Shown here: positions 11,991-23,124 of the stretch, one piece after another
Position numbering within the stretch: position 1 is the stretch's first letter
Layout: every line of letters begins with the position of its first letter
NCBI GenBank assembly: GCA_013146195.2
Contig: CM028381.1
Coordinates: 55,445,573-55,509,572, forward strand
Direction of reading: 5' to 3'
DNA from: Codonopsis lanceolata
Taxonomy: Eukaryota > Streptophyta > Magnoliopsida > Asterales > Campanulaceae
Length of the DNA stretch: 64,000 nt
Position numbers and translations under genes: made by a program
Notes under the pieces: generated by a model
Database searches by the model: none
Told to the model about the DNA's origin: nothing
Seen by the model: the letters and a program-made list of their open reading frames with translations, nothing else

Positions 11991-12490
11991 CACCTAATAC
12001 TCTCTCCGTTTTCAAAATATTATCTATTATAGATATCGATGATACTATTTTACAAAAGACCTATTATTTTATTTATAATGGGATTTTTTGGGTGTCCCAC
12101 ATATATTGAGTTAGCTTTGTATATTTAAGTTCCTCGTCTTAGGGGTTGTCGGACGTTCTAATTAAGTGTTCCCACTTTTGATACGGTTTTTTAATATGAG
12201 ACCTGATTCATATATGTTTAACATTTCATAAGGGTGACTGCTAAACATAATAATTGCTGAGAAAAATTTTGTAAGAGGAGGAAAAAAAGATTAAAAGAGG
12301 ATAAAAGTATTGTAAAATCGTCAAAAGTTTCTAATTAATATAATTGAGCCAATAATTAGCTATTGTTAAATTAAAATGTGGAAATTGAATTGTATGTATT
12401 GTATTATAGACCAAATCTTTATGTTTGTGTTTATGGCATGATGTCAGTATGTATAATTATGTCAATTGAAATAAAAGTACTTTAATAAAA
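11990..12490. other. No gene recognised
   Basis: AT-rich sequence with a weak CTCTCTCCGTTTTC start near 12000 that may be one end of a decayed Stowaway-like MITE. Nothing else supported. Confidence 0.35.
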
Positions 12491-12496
12491 TGACAA

Positions 12497-12707
12497 ATGA
12501 TATTACGAGCTAGAGCTTGTGATATAATTATGAGCTTTAATGTTTGAGCCGTTAGATGATTAAATTGATGATGATTTGGAATGTTCATATCATTACTTAA
12601 AAAAGAACATATTTAATCTAACGGTGTAAATATCTTAGGAGATTTGATTTAACGGCACTAATACTAAAGCTTGTAATAATACTACAAGCTCTAGCTCGTA
12701 ATATCAT
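12497..12707. repeat. Palindromic MITE, tandem copy 1
   Basis: Terminal inverted repeats of about 24 bp: ATGATATTACGAGCTAGAGC at the left and its near-exact inverse at the right. Length is 211 bp. A second copy of exactly the same length lies 35 bp downstream in the same orientation, and the left flanks are similar. The interior includes an inverted pair around TCTAACGG. Confidence 0.7.
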
Positions 12708-12742
12708 AGCTCTAATAAAATATGTGATTTAAAAATAAACAA

Positions 12743-12953
12743 ATGATATTACGAGCTAGAGCATGTGATATTAATACAAGCTTTAGTGTTAGAGTCGTTG
12801 GATGATTAAGTTAGCGGTGATTTGGAATATCTATGTCATTACTTAGAAAATATCATATTTAATCCAATGGTATTAAGATCTTAAAAGATTTGATCTAACA
12901 GTACTAACACTAAAACGTATAGTAATACCACAAGCTCTAACTCGTTATATCAT
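12743..12953. repeat. Palindromic MITE, tandem copy 2
   Basis: A 211-bp element with the same terminal inverted repeats as 12497-12707, more diverged at its right end (CTAACTCGTTATATCAT). Both are preceded by a CAA triplet. Repeated flanking TAATAAAAT suggests that element plus flank were duplicated together. Confidence 0.7.
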
Positions 12954-13230
12954 ACCTCTTAAAAATATTATAGTTGAGGTGGTATATTGATTCAGATGAT
13001 AATTAATGCGCAATTCAAATTCGATCCATAATTAAAGGGGATTATTTGTAATAAAGTTATTTTCAATTGACCCATAACCGTTAAGTCTAGCAGTTGAAAT
13101 CAATCCCAATCGCCAAGCGTAAAATAACTGAAGTCAATAGTAGCATAGCATCTGTTTTATAACTTAGATTTTGAACATTCTTTTTTCTACTACTACTGTA
13201 ATACCAAATTTCTGTTTTCGTTATTTTATA

Positions 13231-13478
13231 CACCCTCCATTTTCAATTAATCATCCTATTTAATCCGTTATACCGTTTATTAAAAAAATAATTAAATGTG
13301 TTATAAATATTAATATAATATATGGTTTTTGTTAATGCATTTGAGCATGTGGTCATAATTAAAGTACGTAAAAAAGGTAAGAATAAAGTGGTAAAAAAAA
13401 TTAAATAAAAAGTTTTGAAAGAAAAAAATTATTTTAAAATGGACAAAAAAAATTATGAAAATTATTTTGGAACATATA
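13231..13478. repeat. Stowaway-like MITE (decayed)
   Basis: It starts TA|CACCCTCCATTTTCAATTAA and contains the family core of a CGTTTA, then ATTAAATGTGTTATAAATATTAATATAATATG, then GCATTTGAGCATGTGGTCATAATTAAAGTA, given here only as landmarks. The right end is degenerate. Confidence 0.5.
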
Positions 13479-14349
13479 CAATATTTCTTAAATTATTATA
13501 ACAAAATTTAAAATACAAAATAAATTACTAAGTCTAAAGTTCGCTTGGTAGAGTTATTATTTCATAACTCGTTTTTACATCCGTTAAACACACGATATAT
13601 ATTTTTTTAACTAAACTATACATAAGCAAAATGAATAGGATAAGAGATCAATAGAAGTTATTTCAGCTACCTTAAAAATGTTTCAGCTTCTATGCTTATT
13701 TATCATATATCAAACATATAATTAATTTGTTTTCAAGTAATGAAGAGTAAAAACTAAATATAAAGAGAGTTTATGAATTCCAAAGTTTTTAACTAATCAA
13801 TAAATTAATATTTTATGTTTCTTTTTTACTAATAGGTTAAATGTTATCTAGATTTTGGAGATATAGAAAGTTGTATATATTTTTATATTCTCACATGGTA
13901 GATAAGACAAAAATGATGTTCTGTTTTTAGCAAAAAAAATGTCTTACTTAACATATATATATATGAAGAATTTCACAATTACGAGAAAATGAACCTCATT
14001 TTGGAGAGCCTCAAATATTTGTCACGTCACTCTTATTAAAACAAGAAAGCGTAAGCCTTTTGTAAGATTTTTTTATTAATCTTAATTTGTAAGATGAAAT
14101 TTCACTTTCTTACAGCTCAACCCACTAACACATGATAAATTCATTAATAAGGATCCATCTTATAAAAAATATTCGTAACACTGGTTTATATAATTTTTTG
14201 TCAACAAGAAAATTCCCACTTGCCTCTCTCCTATCAATTTCACCGATTGAGCCCCCACGTCACTCTCATCGTACCCATTCATGGCGGGGCCTCGTTGCTA
14301 AAGTTACAAAGATGGTGGATAGAAGAGTTGTTTAAAAAGCGTCCTTAAT

Positions 14350-14509
14350 ATAAAAAATCTATTATTTTATTTTTGGATATTTTACTTAAATATTCATTTT
14401 TTAAAATTAAGACATAAAATTATTATTTATTATTAATGAGCTACTAAAAGTGTCATTTTAAAAAAATATTATCTTTCAAACGGAAACTTTTTGTCCTGAA
14501 CAGATGAAG
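14350..14509. repeat. Decayed Mariner-like MITE (unit A)
   Basis: Matches the outer parts of 22253-22684 and, inverted, the complete copy at 45861-46045. It ends CAGATGAAG|TA. Unlike the unit-B copy it has no nested insertion. Confidence 0.5.
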
Positions 14510-14516
14510 TATAATA

Positions 14517-14775
14517 CTCCTTCCGTCTCTAAATAATCGTCTTAGTTGACCCGGTGCACAGTTTAAGAAAAAACAATTGATTTGAATATTTATATTGGTT
14601 TAATGTGTAGTTTTATTTAATGTCCATGTGTATGTGGCCCATAATTAAAGTAGAGTGAAAAAACAAGGGTAAAATGGTAAAAGTGATGTTTTAAAAAAGG
14701 TAAGTTTCAAAGTGGACAATTATTTTGGGACAGATGAAAAAGAAAAGGAAGACGATAATTTAGGGACGGATGGAG
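14517..14775. repeat. Stowaway-like MITE, unit-A-specific
   Basis: Starts TA|CTCCTTCCGTCTC and ends GGGACGGATGGAG|TA, 259 bp, with inverted termini and TA target duplication. The equivalent site in unit B (about 22684) is empty, so it inserted after the duplication or was lost there. Confidence 0.75.
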
Positions 14776-14842
14776 TATAACTTTACCCTCTCAAAGTCAA
14801 AAAGTAAGACATGCATCATATCTCTTTTTTTTATGAGTATTA

Positions 14843-15083
14843 GAGCATCATCTTTGTATAAAATTTTTTACACAATTTTTTAGCTGGATCCTACTGCAAA
14901 TTATACATTTTTATTTCTTTACCCATTTAAAAATATATTTTCTTATTGTATAATCTTCTTACACAAAAAATATTAAATTTAACATCATCTCTTCTATGTG
15001 GCTTCATTAAGAAGAGCGTTGCCATTGTTGATTTATTTCTTCTCAAATAAGAAGAGAGCTAAAAACCCACAATGGTGTTGCTC
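14843..15083. repeat. Harbinger-like MITE (unit A)
   Basis: Ends GAGCATCAT... and ...GGTGTTGCTC flanked by TTA on both sides, the PIF/Harbinger target signature. Length is 241 bp. The unit-B copy (22760-23124) is about 124 bp longer because of an internal block missing here. Confidence 0.65.
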
Positions 15084-15231
15084 TTATAGCAAGCCATGGA
15101 GGGTTTTCCACAAATCTTTCCTCTATGAATCTTTAAAAATCTAACTTAAATCAAACGGTAATTTTTTGAAAAAAGAATATTACCTCATGAACTCAAGAGA
15201 CTCCAAATCAATGGTTGCCTTTCCATGTTAC

Positions 15232-15604
15232 TTCTTCGGATCTATATATAAGTAAAAAATACCAAATTTTGGTGGACTTAAATATAAACAAAAATTACCA
15301 TATTAAACTCTACTCACAACTTTCAAGAAGTTTGGTACCAAAAATACCCCTTGTTAATTCTTTTGTTTTTCAAGATGTGTGCACATTCCCTATATACAAA
15401 GAGCCACTAATTATAAAAGGAGCTATAATGAATTGATGACAATTAGTTAATATTGCATTAATTGTCATCAGTTTTGAGTGAGATACTTAAGGGTATTTTA
15501 GTAAGTATACGTTTGTTATATATAAAATTAAGACAATTTAACTAATTAAACTTACTTTCTTAATCTGTGTGAAATCGGTTAGTTTTGCTTATATATAAGT
15601 CCAC
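15232..15604. other. Unit-A-specific 373-bp insertion (or unit-B deletion)
   Basis: Unit A and unit B align up to CCATGTTAC and again from ATTNATTTGAGTGG, but this block occurs only in A. Both of its ends carry TATATATAAG, which may be terminal repeats. No coding function seen. Confidence 0.55.
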
Positions 15605-15947
15605 ATTATTTGAGTGGAAAACATTATATTTTCTCTCATTGATTTTTTTGACCATTTTTTAGCCAAAAAAATTATTATTTTTATTTTTTTTCTAAATTAA
15701 AGTACACATTTTTATCTATAAATAGACTTGGCATTTGGAAATCAGAAAAAAAAAATTCTATGATTTTTTTTTTAATTTCTAGCCATTATTAATGGAGATA
15801 AAGATGGTGAGATATGTAAATGTGTTGGATTTTGTGTCACCACTAGAAATATTTTTTGGTCTTGAATCAAATGAGTATCTAATAGATTATTTTATTAGTT
15901 TTTAATGGGTTGAATTTAAGCCACATGGGAAGGCAACTTTATTTAGA

Positions 15948-16059
15948 GCATTAGCCTCATAAGGTGATTTTTTTCTTCTAAAATCACCGATTGATTTGTG
16001 TTAGATTTTTTAAGATTCACCATTAATATTTGCTGGAAAACCCCCCATCGGGCTTGCTC
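15948..16059. repeat. Small Harbinger-like MITE (unit A)
   Basis: 112 bp, GAGCATTAGCCTCAT at the left and CGGGCTTGCTC at the right, flanked by TTA duplications. Present also in unit B at 23611-23725, so it predates the duplication. Confidence 0.65.
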
Positions 16060-16094
16060 TTACAATGCCATCTAAAAAGTAATAAAATTCTTGT

Positions 16095-16350
16095 ATTCCT
16101 CTATTTTTAAATAATCCTCATCTTTAATCTTACACATTGTTTAAGAAAAAATAATTGATTGGATTATAAATATTAATATAATATGTGGTTTCCTTTAATG
16201 CCTTTAATCATGTGACCATAATTTAAGTGATAGAAAAAGTAAAAGTAAAATGATAAAAATATTATTTTTTAAAAAATAAAATTTTAATAAAGAACAATTA
16301 TTTTGAAACGAATAAAAAAAATAAGGACAATTATATAGAAACGAGAAGAT
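16095..16350. repeat. Stowaway-like MITE (unit A, decayed)
   Basis: Family core present (CATTGTTTAAGAAAAAATAA, TAATGCCTTTAATCATG, AGGACAATTATATAGAAACG). Shared with unit B at 23762-24016. Confidence 0.6.
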
Positions 16351-16476
16351 TACTAAATAAGGTGACAATTGATGTTTGATTGATTTTGATTCTCATTTAG
16401 TATTTTCACCAATTCAGCACTTCGTTTGGTGCAAGAGTTTTTGGCACTCGTTAGGTGATCGTAACATTACTCAATA

Positions 16477-16732
16477 TTTCCTTCGTTTTCAAATATTCAT
16501 CATTTTTAATTTGACACATCGTTTAAGAAAAAGTAATTGGTTGTATTATAAATATATATAAAATGTGTGGTTTCCTTTAATGCCTTTGAGCATATAGACA
16601 TAATTAAAATAAATAGAAAAAGTAAGGATAAAATGGTAAAAATATTTTTTAAAAGAAAATATTTTAAAATAAAATAATTATTTTAGAACAAACAAAAAAT
16701 AAAAAAAAATGATGACTTAAATACGGAGGGAG
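16477..16732. repeat. Stowaway-like MITE (unit A)
   Basis: Starts TA|TTTCCTTCGTTTTC and ends ATACGGAGGGAG|TA, 256 bp. The unit-B copy (24156-24747) carries a Helitron inside; this copy supplies the empty site. Confidence 0.7.
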
Positions 16733-16967
16733 TATTATTTTTCAAACATTTATGTTGGATGAAGTTGGTGCCTAACGTATAGGAGTGTAAGGCAAAACTA
16801 GAGAACCATCGGTTCCAAACCAAAATAAAATTGAATCAGTCAGTTTTGTTCGATATTGATCCAAAACGGTTCTGCCAATTCCAAAACTTTGAAAATTGGT
16901 TGATTTGGTTTGATTTTGTGATTTTTGTGATTGACGAACGGAACCAAACCAATATATATATTCATTA

Positions 16968-17126
16968 TCTATATTATAAAACAGTTAGGTTCGCACATGT
17001 GCAATTGATTAGGGCCATTCAGAGATTGAGATTAAATTATCTTTAAAAATTTAACAGTTGAGATTCACTCTCACATTCACATGTGTGAGTAGTTATCAAT
17101 TTTTAACTCCCTATTTTTTTATTTCC
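16968..17126 (+). mobile_element. Helitron 5' fragment, interrupted by a copia LTR
   Basis: Begins A|TCTATATTATAAAACAG, the same 5' end as the complete Helitron 24981-25415 in unit B, and follows it for about 158 bp until TGTTAG of the copia LTR begins. It is the unit-A ortholog of that Helitron. Confidence 0.65.
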
Positions 17127-18388
17127 TGTTAGTCCCAAAGGGCACAATAATAAGCTAGAAAGAGGGGGGTTTGAATAACTTATTAACACTTAAAACTTTT
17201 TGTATTAATTCCTAAAACAAGCACTTGCAATCTATAGAAAAGATTGAAGTAGCGGAAGTCTTGTAAGGAAGACAGTTCAAGTCTACCGGTGAAGCACTAC
17301 CAGTAGACTTTGCTGAATACTCAAGTCTGCAGTTTGAAGCGATAAGTAAAGAGATATGAAACAGTATAAAGCAGTAAGCAATAGTAATGCAAGAACACAA
17401 GTATTTTGAGATGGTTCGCACTATAAAGAGTGCTACGTCCACCACTAAGGCAGTCAATCTTGGATTTAAATGTGCACTATGTTTTCCACTAGTTCTATTA
17501 CAAAAAAGTCCAATGGATCGTGTAAAAAATATTTGACTTGTGTTTGGGGGTTTGAGAATTGAATATCTGGACAAAACAGAATATTCAATGGTGCAGAAGA
17601 ATACTAAAAGAAACAACAATAAGAAGCAAAAGATAAAGCGTTGATGCAGATCTTCTTGTTGTTGTTGACGACTTCGCTGATCAGTTTATGATCTCTTGAA
17701 TGTACTGAGTATATAAGACTTTATGTTGTTGGAGAGATTCAGAGCATAGTTTCCTTCAGTCTTTAATGGCAGTATTTATAGTTGGGACATTCTTGAGACC
17801 GTTTGAAGAAGACGAAGAGTAACAGCTCTATTAGGTTGAATGGATTAAATGCTTGGAGCTGACTTTGTAGATTTCGTCTTCATTGATACTGAGCAGAGAA
17901 TGGTGAAGAGTTGTTGCAGCAACTGGTAGGTGAGCAATTAGAGTTGCAGACCTGCAATAGTTGGTACAGTCTGAAAGTGTCAGTTTGTTCACCTGCTCTA
18001 TCACTTTTCAGGAGGTGAAAGTCTTCATGCTTTTCGGAAAAGCTGGACAGGCATGTCTGAGAAGTCATGTGTTGATGAGGGATTGGTTTAAATCAAATTC
18101 AAACTGATAAAGGTAGAATTTAATTAATCCACTAAAAGTTTGATGACTGGACACGTCATGCTTGAACAGGTGCAGACAAGGTCTGCCGCTGGATGCTGTA
18201 TGAAGTCTTCCGGTGAAGCCTTCAGCTGAAATCTTCCGCTGAACCTGTGAAGCCTACAAAACTGTTCTAAGGCAAAGTTCTATACACAGTTGTCACGCTA
18301 ATTGATACGCAGCCCAATTAGCCACTAAGTATAGAACCTAATGTAATGAATGAACAAATGTAAATCAAGATATAAATGAGAAACAACA
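17127..18388 (-). mobile_element. SIRE-like copia LTR (3' LTR, - strand)
   Basis: A 1262-bp block beginning TGTTAGTCCC and ending AACAACA on the + strand, directly next to a polypurine tract at its right. It carries the family boxes (GGTTCGCACTATAAAG, CTACGTCCACCAC, about 17412-17446). Its left end can be fixed because unit B shows the uninterrupted target (TATTTTTTATTTCC then TTATTACAAG). Repeated CTGCCGGTGAAG-like motifs lie near 18170-18250. Open frames inside it are incidental. Confidence 0.75.
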
Positions 18389-18402
18389 ATCTTCTCCTAT
18401 TT
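18389..18402 (-). other. Polypurine tract
   Basis: The - strand reads ATAGGAGAAGAT next to the TG of the LTR at 18388. Parallel to 4811-4826. Confidence 0.6.
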
Positions 18403-18981
18403 ACATCAGGTCATCATTACTTACAAGTAAGGGCTATGAAAACTTTATGATAGATAATAGCATGTCAGAAAGTATTTTAGTTTTATAACGGTAGACATGC
18501 CTCTATCAAAAAGGAAAACACCTCAAGTGTAAAAGCTAATCTAGGTGCTTACAACAGAAGAGATGTAAAGAACAGCACAAGAATTAGTAATAAACAGTTC
18601 AAAATGGATTTAAACTGAATGTCTAAATTCTAAGCAGATATATGAATTGAAGTAGCAGGAATTTAAACCGAAGACAATTTTTTGAAAGACAATAAGCTTT
18701 TGTATTCAAACGAGAAGTTTAAATTGTATAGAGTTTTCAAAAACTTAGATAGATACAAAGGTTTTGGGAGAGAAAAATATGAGCTACCACGACCTTTTCT
18801 CTTTTCCTTTGTTTGCTTTGTATGTTGCTTCTCTTTCTCTTCTTTGTTGTTCAAGTTCTTCAACTCTTCTGGTGTATTCATCATCGGCAGAGGTTGGAGG
18901 TCTGGTGGAGCGAGAACAGTAGTTCAATTCTTCACGTAATATGTTGTTCTCATCCATTAGAGTTCGGTTGATAGACCTCAG
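18403..18981 (-). other. Spacer and decayed downstream part of the env-like frame
   Basis: Between the polypurine tract and the stop of the long open frame. The - strand still yields charged, helix-like peptide (EELNYCSRSTRPPTS, then RRVEELEQQRRE) in 18790-18950, as if the frame once continued past the stop at 18982. No other gene seen. Confidence 0.4.
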
Positions 18982-20010
18982 TTATCTCTCCTCCGTGATG
19001 GTCAGATCACATTCGCGCTCGACATTGATCTTATCATGAGACGTGTTGAGAGCGATGTTGTTGAGCTCCAGAACATGAGGGCGTCCGGCACCCAGATGAA
19101 GAGTTATGTTGTGAAAGAGTTGCCATAAGAGAGTTGAGCAGAGTCTGACGCATTCCTTACGTTGAGCTTCGACGTTGATCTTGATATCAGTGGACTCGTG
19201 ACGCATTTCTCCAAACCATGTCCACACATCCTCTTGAAATTGACGAAGGATGGCGGCATTTCTATCGACTACCTTGGACGTTGCAGTTGCAAGCTCAGCA
19301 GCAGCTATGGAGATGCTGGTAAGCTCTCCTAGTCTGTTGTAGATAGCGTCCAGACGGTTGAGAATTTCTGTGTTGGCCAGTTGGGATGGAGAAGGGTCTA
19401 GGCCAATGTGTAAGTGCTCAAGGCCGACAGAGGAAGTGGCGTCAGCAGAGGTGACAGGACGGAAGGGTTGCTGGAGAGGTAGAGTGGCTGAGTTTGAGGA
19501 AGAAGAGTCGCGTGAGAGAAAGGTATGAGTAGAAGAGGATTTAGATTTTTGGGGAAAGGGATGAGGGGTTGGAGGAGGGTCAAGTTCAATATCAGTGTCG
19601 GAGTTGTCACTGACTATCGAGGGTTCTGGTAAGGGGTCGGTAGAGAACCAGAAAGAGGGAGCATGATAGAAAAGGGATTTTTGTTTAGTTGGTTTAGGTG
19701 ATGAGGTGAGTTTGGGAAAGAGTTCTGCTACCGATGAAAGTTCAAATAAGAACTTTGTGGCAGTAGAGTCTAAGGGTTGAATGAGAATGGTTTGGGTTCG
19801 TTTGGATGGTGTAGTTGGGTTGGTTGGGTTACGAGGGGGTGAAGATGGGGTAGATGGGTCTAGTGAGTAGTTGAAGAGGGAAGAAGAGGCTGGAGAGAGT
19901 GATCGGGTAGGCTCCTCCTGAGGGATAGGCTCCTCCGGAAGAGTTGATTCTGTTGGTCCACAATAATGCTCAAATAGGCTAGGGGGGGGTGAATAGCCTA
20001 TGATGCCAAC
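18982..20010 (-). pseudogene. Long open frame, env-like region of a SIRE-like copia element, without a start codon
   Basis: The - strand is open for 343 codons between stops at 20011-20013 and 18982-18984. The first Met codon is only at 19227, so start-based gene callers see just 81 residues. The frame begins in LTR-like sequence (about 19950-20010), so its first 20 or so codons are LTR-derived. The remainder is Pro/Ser/Thr-rich, with an acidic patch (SDNSDTDIELDPPP). A helix-forming segment follows (EILNRLDAIYNRLGEL onward, likely coiled coil), then a charged C-terminal part with DVWTWFGEMRHES. The position, upstream of the polypurine tract and LTR, matches the env-like region of SIRE elements. 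No transmembrane segment or retroviral envelope motif is visible, so 'env-like' is by position only. Without an ATG and with gag-pol deleted, it is probably a remnant. Confidence 0.6.
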
Positions 20011-20850
20011 TTAAAAACTTTTCTTTGGATATATATCTAAAGCATAGTTTAAGTGGCAATTGCAGTTTATTGAGTTGAACATGTCTGCCGGTAGAGGCTA
20101 TCGGTAGGCTTGCTCTAAGCAGAAGTATCAACTCTGCCGGTGAACAGCTAGTCAAATCAAAAAACCTGTTAAAAAGAGTTTGGGCAACGGAAAGTAAAGA
20201 GGCTATGATTTGGAGAAATCTTAAGTGGTTGTACACGAATATATGTTCAGAACAACAGCACACTTAATGCTTCTTTCAAATGCAGATTAAGTAAATCAAT
20301 TAGAGAATAACTTTTCTAAAGATAAATTCATTTGTAAAAAGCTCATAGATATATAAGGACTGAGAGATAAGGTATTTGTAAGAACATATGAATTTATTCA
20401 AAGATAAATTACATATTACATCAGTCTAAATAATCTATGTACAGTCTGACTTTGTCCACCCAAGTCTCAATTCTTACTTAATTATTCATTCAAGAATCTT
20501 TAAGCAGCAAAGGGAATTAGGAGACCAGAACGAGAAATTGTTATGAGAAGGAAGGGATTTTCAAGGTCGTTCAGATAAAAAATTGTCTGAACGATTGAGT
20601 GCAAAGCACTTGACCTTTCATGATGAGTGATTATTGCACAATCAACATCATTTGTATTGGAATACAAATTTGAAGATATGAATACAATATCTACAGATAG
20701 CTCTTCATTTTCTTCAGACATAATCTAACATCAATCTTCGAATCTTGATCTCTGTCTATTGAAATTTTTTATCACTCTCTTATCTTTCCAAGCTTTTCTT
20801 CCTAGCAATGTACTGAAGGTGTTTTGCTAAGATCTGGATGATCCTCATTT
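19950..20850 (-). mobile_element. Copia LTR-like segment fused to the env-like frame
   Basis: On the - strand it ends CTATTCACCCCCCCCTAG..., the usual end-of-LTR signature of SIRE elements. It has LTR-type boxes (GTGCAAAGCACTTGACC region 20600-20620; GTATTGGAATACAAATTTG 20653-20671) that recur at 38740-38850. The usual primer site does not follow; the env-like frame does, implying deletion of gag-pol. It is too diverged from 17127-18388 to be that LTR's recent partner. Confidence 0.5.
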
Positions 20851-20972
20851 TGGAGAATTTCACAATTACGAGAAAATGAACCTCATTTTGGAGAACCTCA
20901 TATATTTGCCACGTCACTCTTATTAAAACAAGAAAGCGTAAGCCTTTTGTAAGACTTTCTTACTAATCTAAA

Positions 20973-21985
20973 CTAGTTTTACACCAGTGCGTTAAACGGA
21001 CGGTCATACATTTTTTCAATTAACTTATACTCAAGCGAAATAAAGAAAAAACAAAAACAAAATTTCAAAAATAAAGAAAAAGTATTGTTCGAGGCAACTA
21101 CTTTCTATATAAAAAAAAAAACTGATTTGTTTTGATTTAAAAATTAAAGACTTGTATATTTAAGATCTGAGAAAATAAAGTTAATTTTTTAGAAAAAAAA
21201 AATTGGGGTTTAATAATATGGTGTGTGTTTCAAGGAATTTTGACTATTTAATGTTATAAGGGACACAATTGTAAATGATAAAGTTTGCTGTAAAAAAATG
21301 ATGAATGTTTCGAAGAGTATTCAAATATAATGAAATCACATAAAAACATTGTGCTTAATTTTTTTGTATAAAAAAATATTTTTGACATTAGATCTACTGT
21401 GAATTTGTTAATATTTTCTATACATCGATTTTTGTTATTTATTTTTAGATAAATCTTCGAACTGTTTTAATCATTTAGAATTTTTGAAAGATATTTTTCT
21501 CTGGTGATTTTCATTCCATAGTACTTCTAATTTGTCAATGATTTTTTTACATCTCAAATTTTAGGTATTTCTTGATTTACATGATTTTTTAAATATAATA
21601 TTTCAATATTTGATGGGTTCATGTTGTGAAGAATCACTATTTAGGTGAGGAATGAGATTGTGAAATAAATGTCGAACAATATTTAATGGGTTCATCTTTC
21701 TTACAGGTAGCTGATCATATACGAAGGAGACAGTGATTGTGAATTAATCCATTTTCATTAATCATCATTTACAATGTATTGATTCATTTCTGTTTGACAC
21801 GATTGAGAATTGGAAAACTCTGCAAATTGGAATAATTCATGGTTGAAGTTCCAAGGAGTTTTTGAATTATTTAATTAAAGAATTCATTAATTGTTTCTTG
21901 TTAATATGAGTTTCTATTTTAGGAAACAAAGTTTTTGACGGGATTTTTCCTTATATAGATTACCTTGCTTATATATATATATAGA
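20973..21985 (-). mobile_element. Non-autonomous Helitron with an empty site in unit A
   Basis: On the - strand the element starts TCTATATATATATAAGC and ends ...CTAG, 1013 bp, lying between host A and T. A degenerate hairpin (CCGTTTAACGCACTGG region) precedes the CTAG. Removing it restores CTAATCTAATTTGTAAGATG, which matches unit A (CTAATCTTAATTTGTAAGATG, about 14075-14096) almost exactly. No Rep/helicase coding is present. Confidence 0.8.
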
Positions 21986-22252
21986 TTTGTAAGATGAAAT
22001 TTCACTCTCTTACAACTCAACCCATCAACACATGATAGATCTATTAATAAAGATCTATCTTATAAAAAATATTCGTAAAACTGTTTTTTATAATTTTTTT
22101 GTCAACAATAAAATTCCCACTTGCCTCTCTCCTCTCAATTTCACCAATTGAGCCCCCACGTCTCTCTCATCGTACCTATTCATGGCGGGGCCTCGTTGCT
22201 AAAGTTACAAAGATGGTGGATAGAAGAGTTGTTTAAAAAGCGTCTTTTAATA

Positions 22253-22684
22253 CTCTATCCGTTACGCGTAAAAAAATTTATTACTCCCTCCGTCCCTTAA
22301 TAATTGTCTTGTTTGACTCGGTGCACAGTTTAAGAAAAAACAATTGACTTGATTATTTATATTTGTTTAATGTATAGTTTCCTTTAAAACCCATGTGTAT
22401 GTGGCCCATAATTAAAGTAGAGTGAAAAAATAAGGGTAAAGTGGTAAAAATGATGTTCTAAAAAAGTAAGTTTCAATTTGGACAATTATTTTAGGACGGA
22501 TGAAAAAGGAAAGGAGGTTGATAATTTAGGGACGGAGGTAGTATTTTATTTTTGGATATTTTACTTAAATATTTACTTTTAAAAATTAAGACATAAAATT
22601 ATTATTTATTACTAATAAGCTAAAGTGTCATTTTTAAAAAATATTAACTTTCAAATGGAGACATTTTGTCCTGAACAGATGGAG
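22253..22684. repeat. Mariner-like MITE interrupted by a Stowaway copy
   Basis: TA|CTCTATCCGTTACGCG at the left and CAGATGGAG|TA at the right. Positions 22284-22541 inside it are a second MITE. Related to 45861-46045. Confidence 0.6.
22284..22541. repeat. Stowaway-like MITE, unit-B-specific, nested
   Basis: Starts TA|CTCCCTCCGTCCC, ends GGGACGGAGGTAG|TA, 258 bp. The corresponding site in unit A (about 14365) is empty. Confidence 0.75.
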
Positions 22685-22759
22685 TATAATATAATTTTAC
22701 CCTCTCAAAGTCAAAAAGTAAGAAAGGCATCATATCTCTTTTTTTTTTAATGAGTATTA

Positions 22760-23124
22760 GAGCATCATCATTATGCAAAATTTTTACACAATTTTTAGCT
22801 GGATCCCACTGCAAACAACACATTTTTATCTTCTTACCAATTTAAAAATATATCTTCCTATTGTATAATATTCTTACAAAAAAAATATTAAATTTTACAT
22901 CATCCTACATAAATACAAAACCCTCCCCCACTCCCCCCCCCACACAAATCACAAAGTCAACAGCAGCCGCCCCTCTCTCTTCCTCTCTCCCATAAAATAT
23001 CCTTCTTATTTAGGAAATAATCTTTGCCTCTCTCCAATGTAGCTTCATTAAGAAGAGTGTTGTCATTGTTGATTTGTTTCTTCTCAAATAAGAAGAGAGC
23101 TAAAAACCCACAATGGTGTTGCTC
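22760..23124. repeat. Harbinger-like MITE (unit B, longer form)
   Basis: TTA|GAGCATCATCA... to ...GGTGTTGCTC|TTA, 365 bp. It includes a C-rich, CT-rich stretch (22918-22990) missing from the unit-A copy. Confidence 0.65.

Larger units (their letters stand above)
13967..17126 (+). repeat. Segmental duplication, unit A
   Basis: From GAATTTCACAATTACGAG onward this 3.2-kb stretch repeats, in order and orientation, at 20853-25140. Shared landmarks are AACCTCATTTTGGAGA, the CATGGCGGGGCCTCGTTGC block, the Harbinger-like MITEs, the two decayed Stowaway copies and the start of a Helitron (TCTATATTATAAAACAG). Insertions present in one unit but not the other date events relative to the duplication. Unit A is cut at 17126 by a copia LTR. 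No protein-coding gene was recognised in it. Confidence 0.85.

Noticed and set aside
17212..17619. 135-codon open frame on the - strand
   Set aside because: It lies wholly inside the copia LTR 17127-18388.
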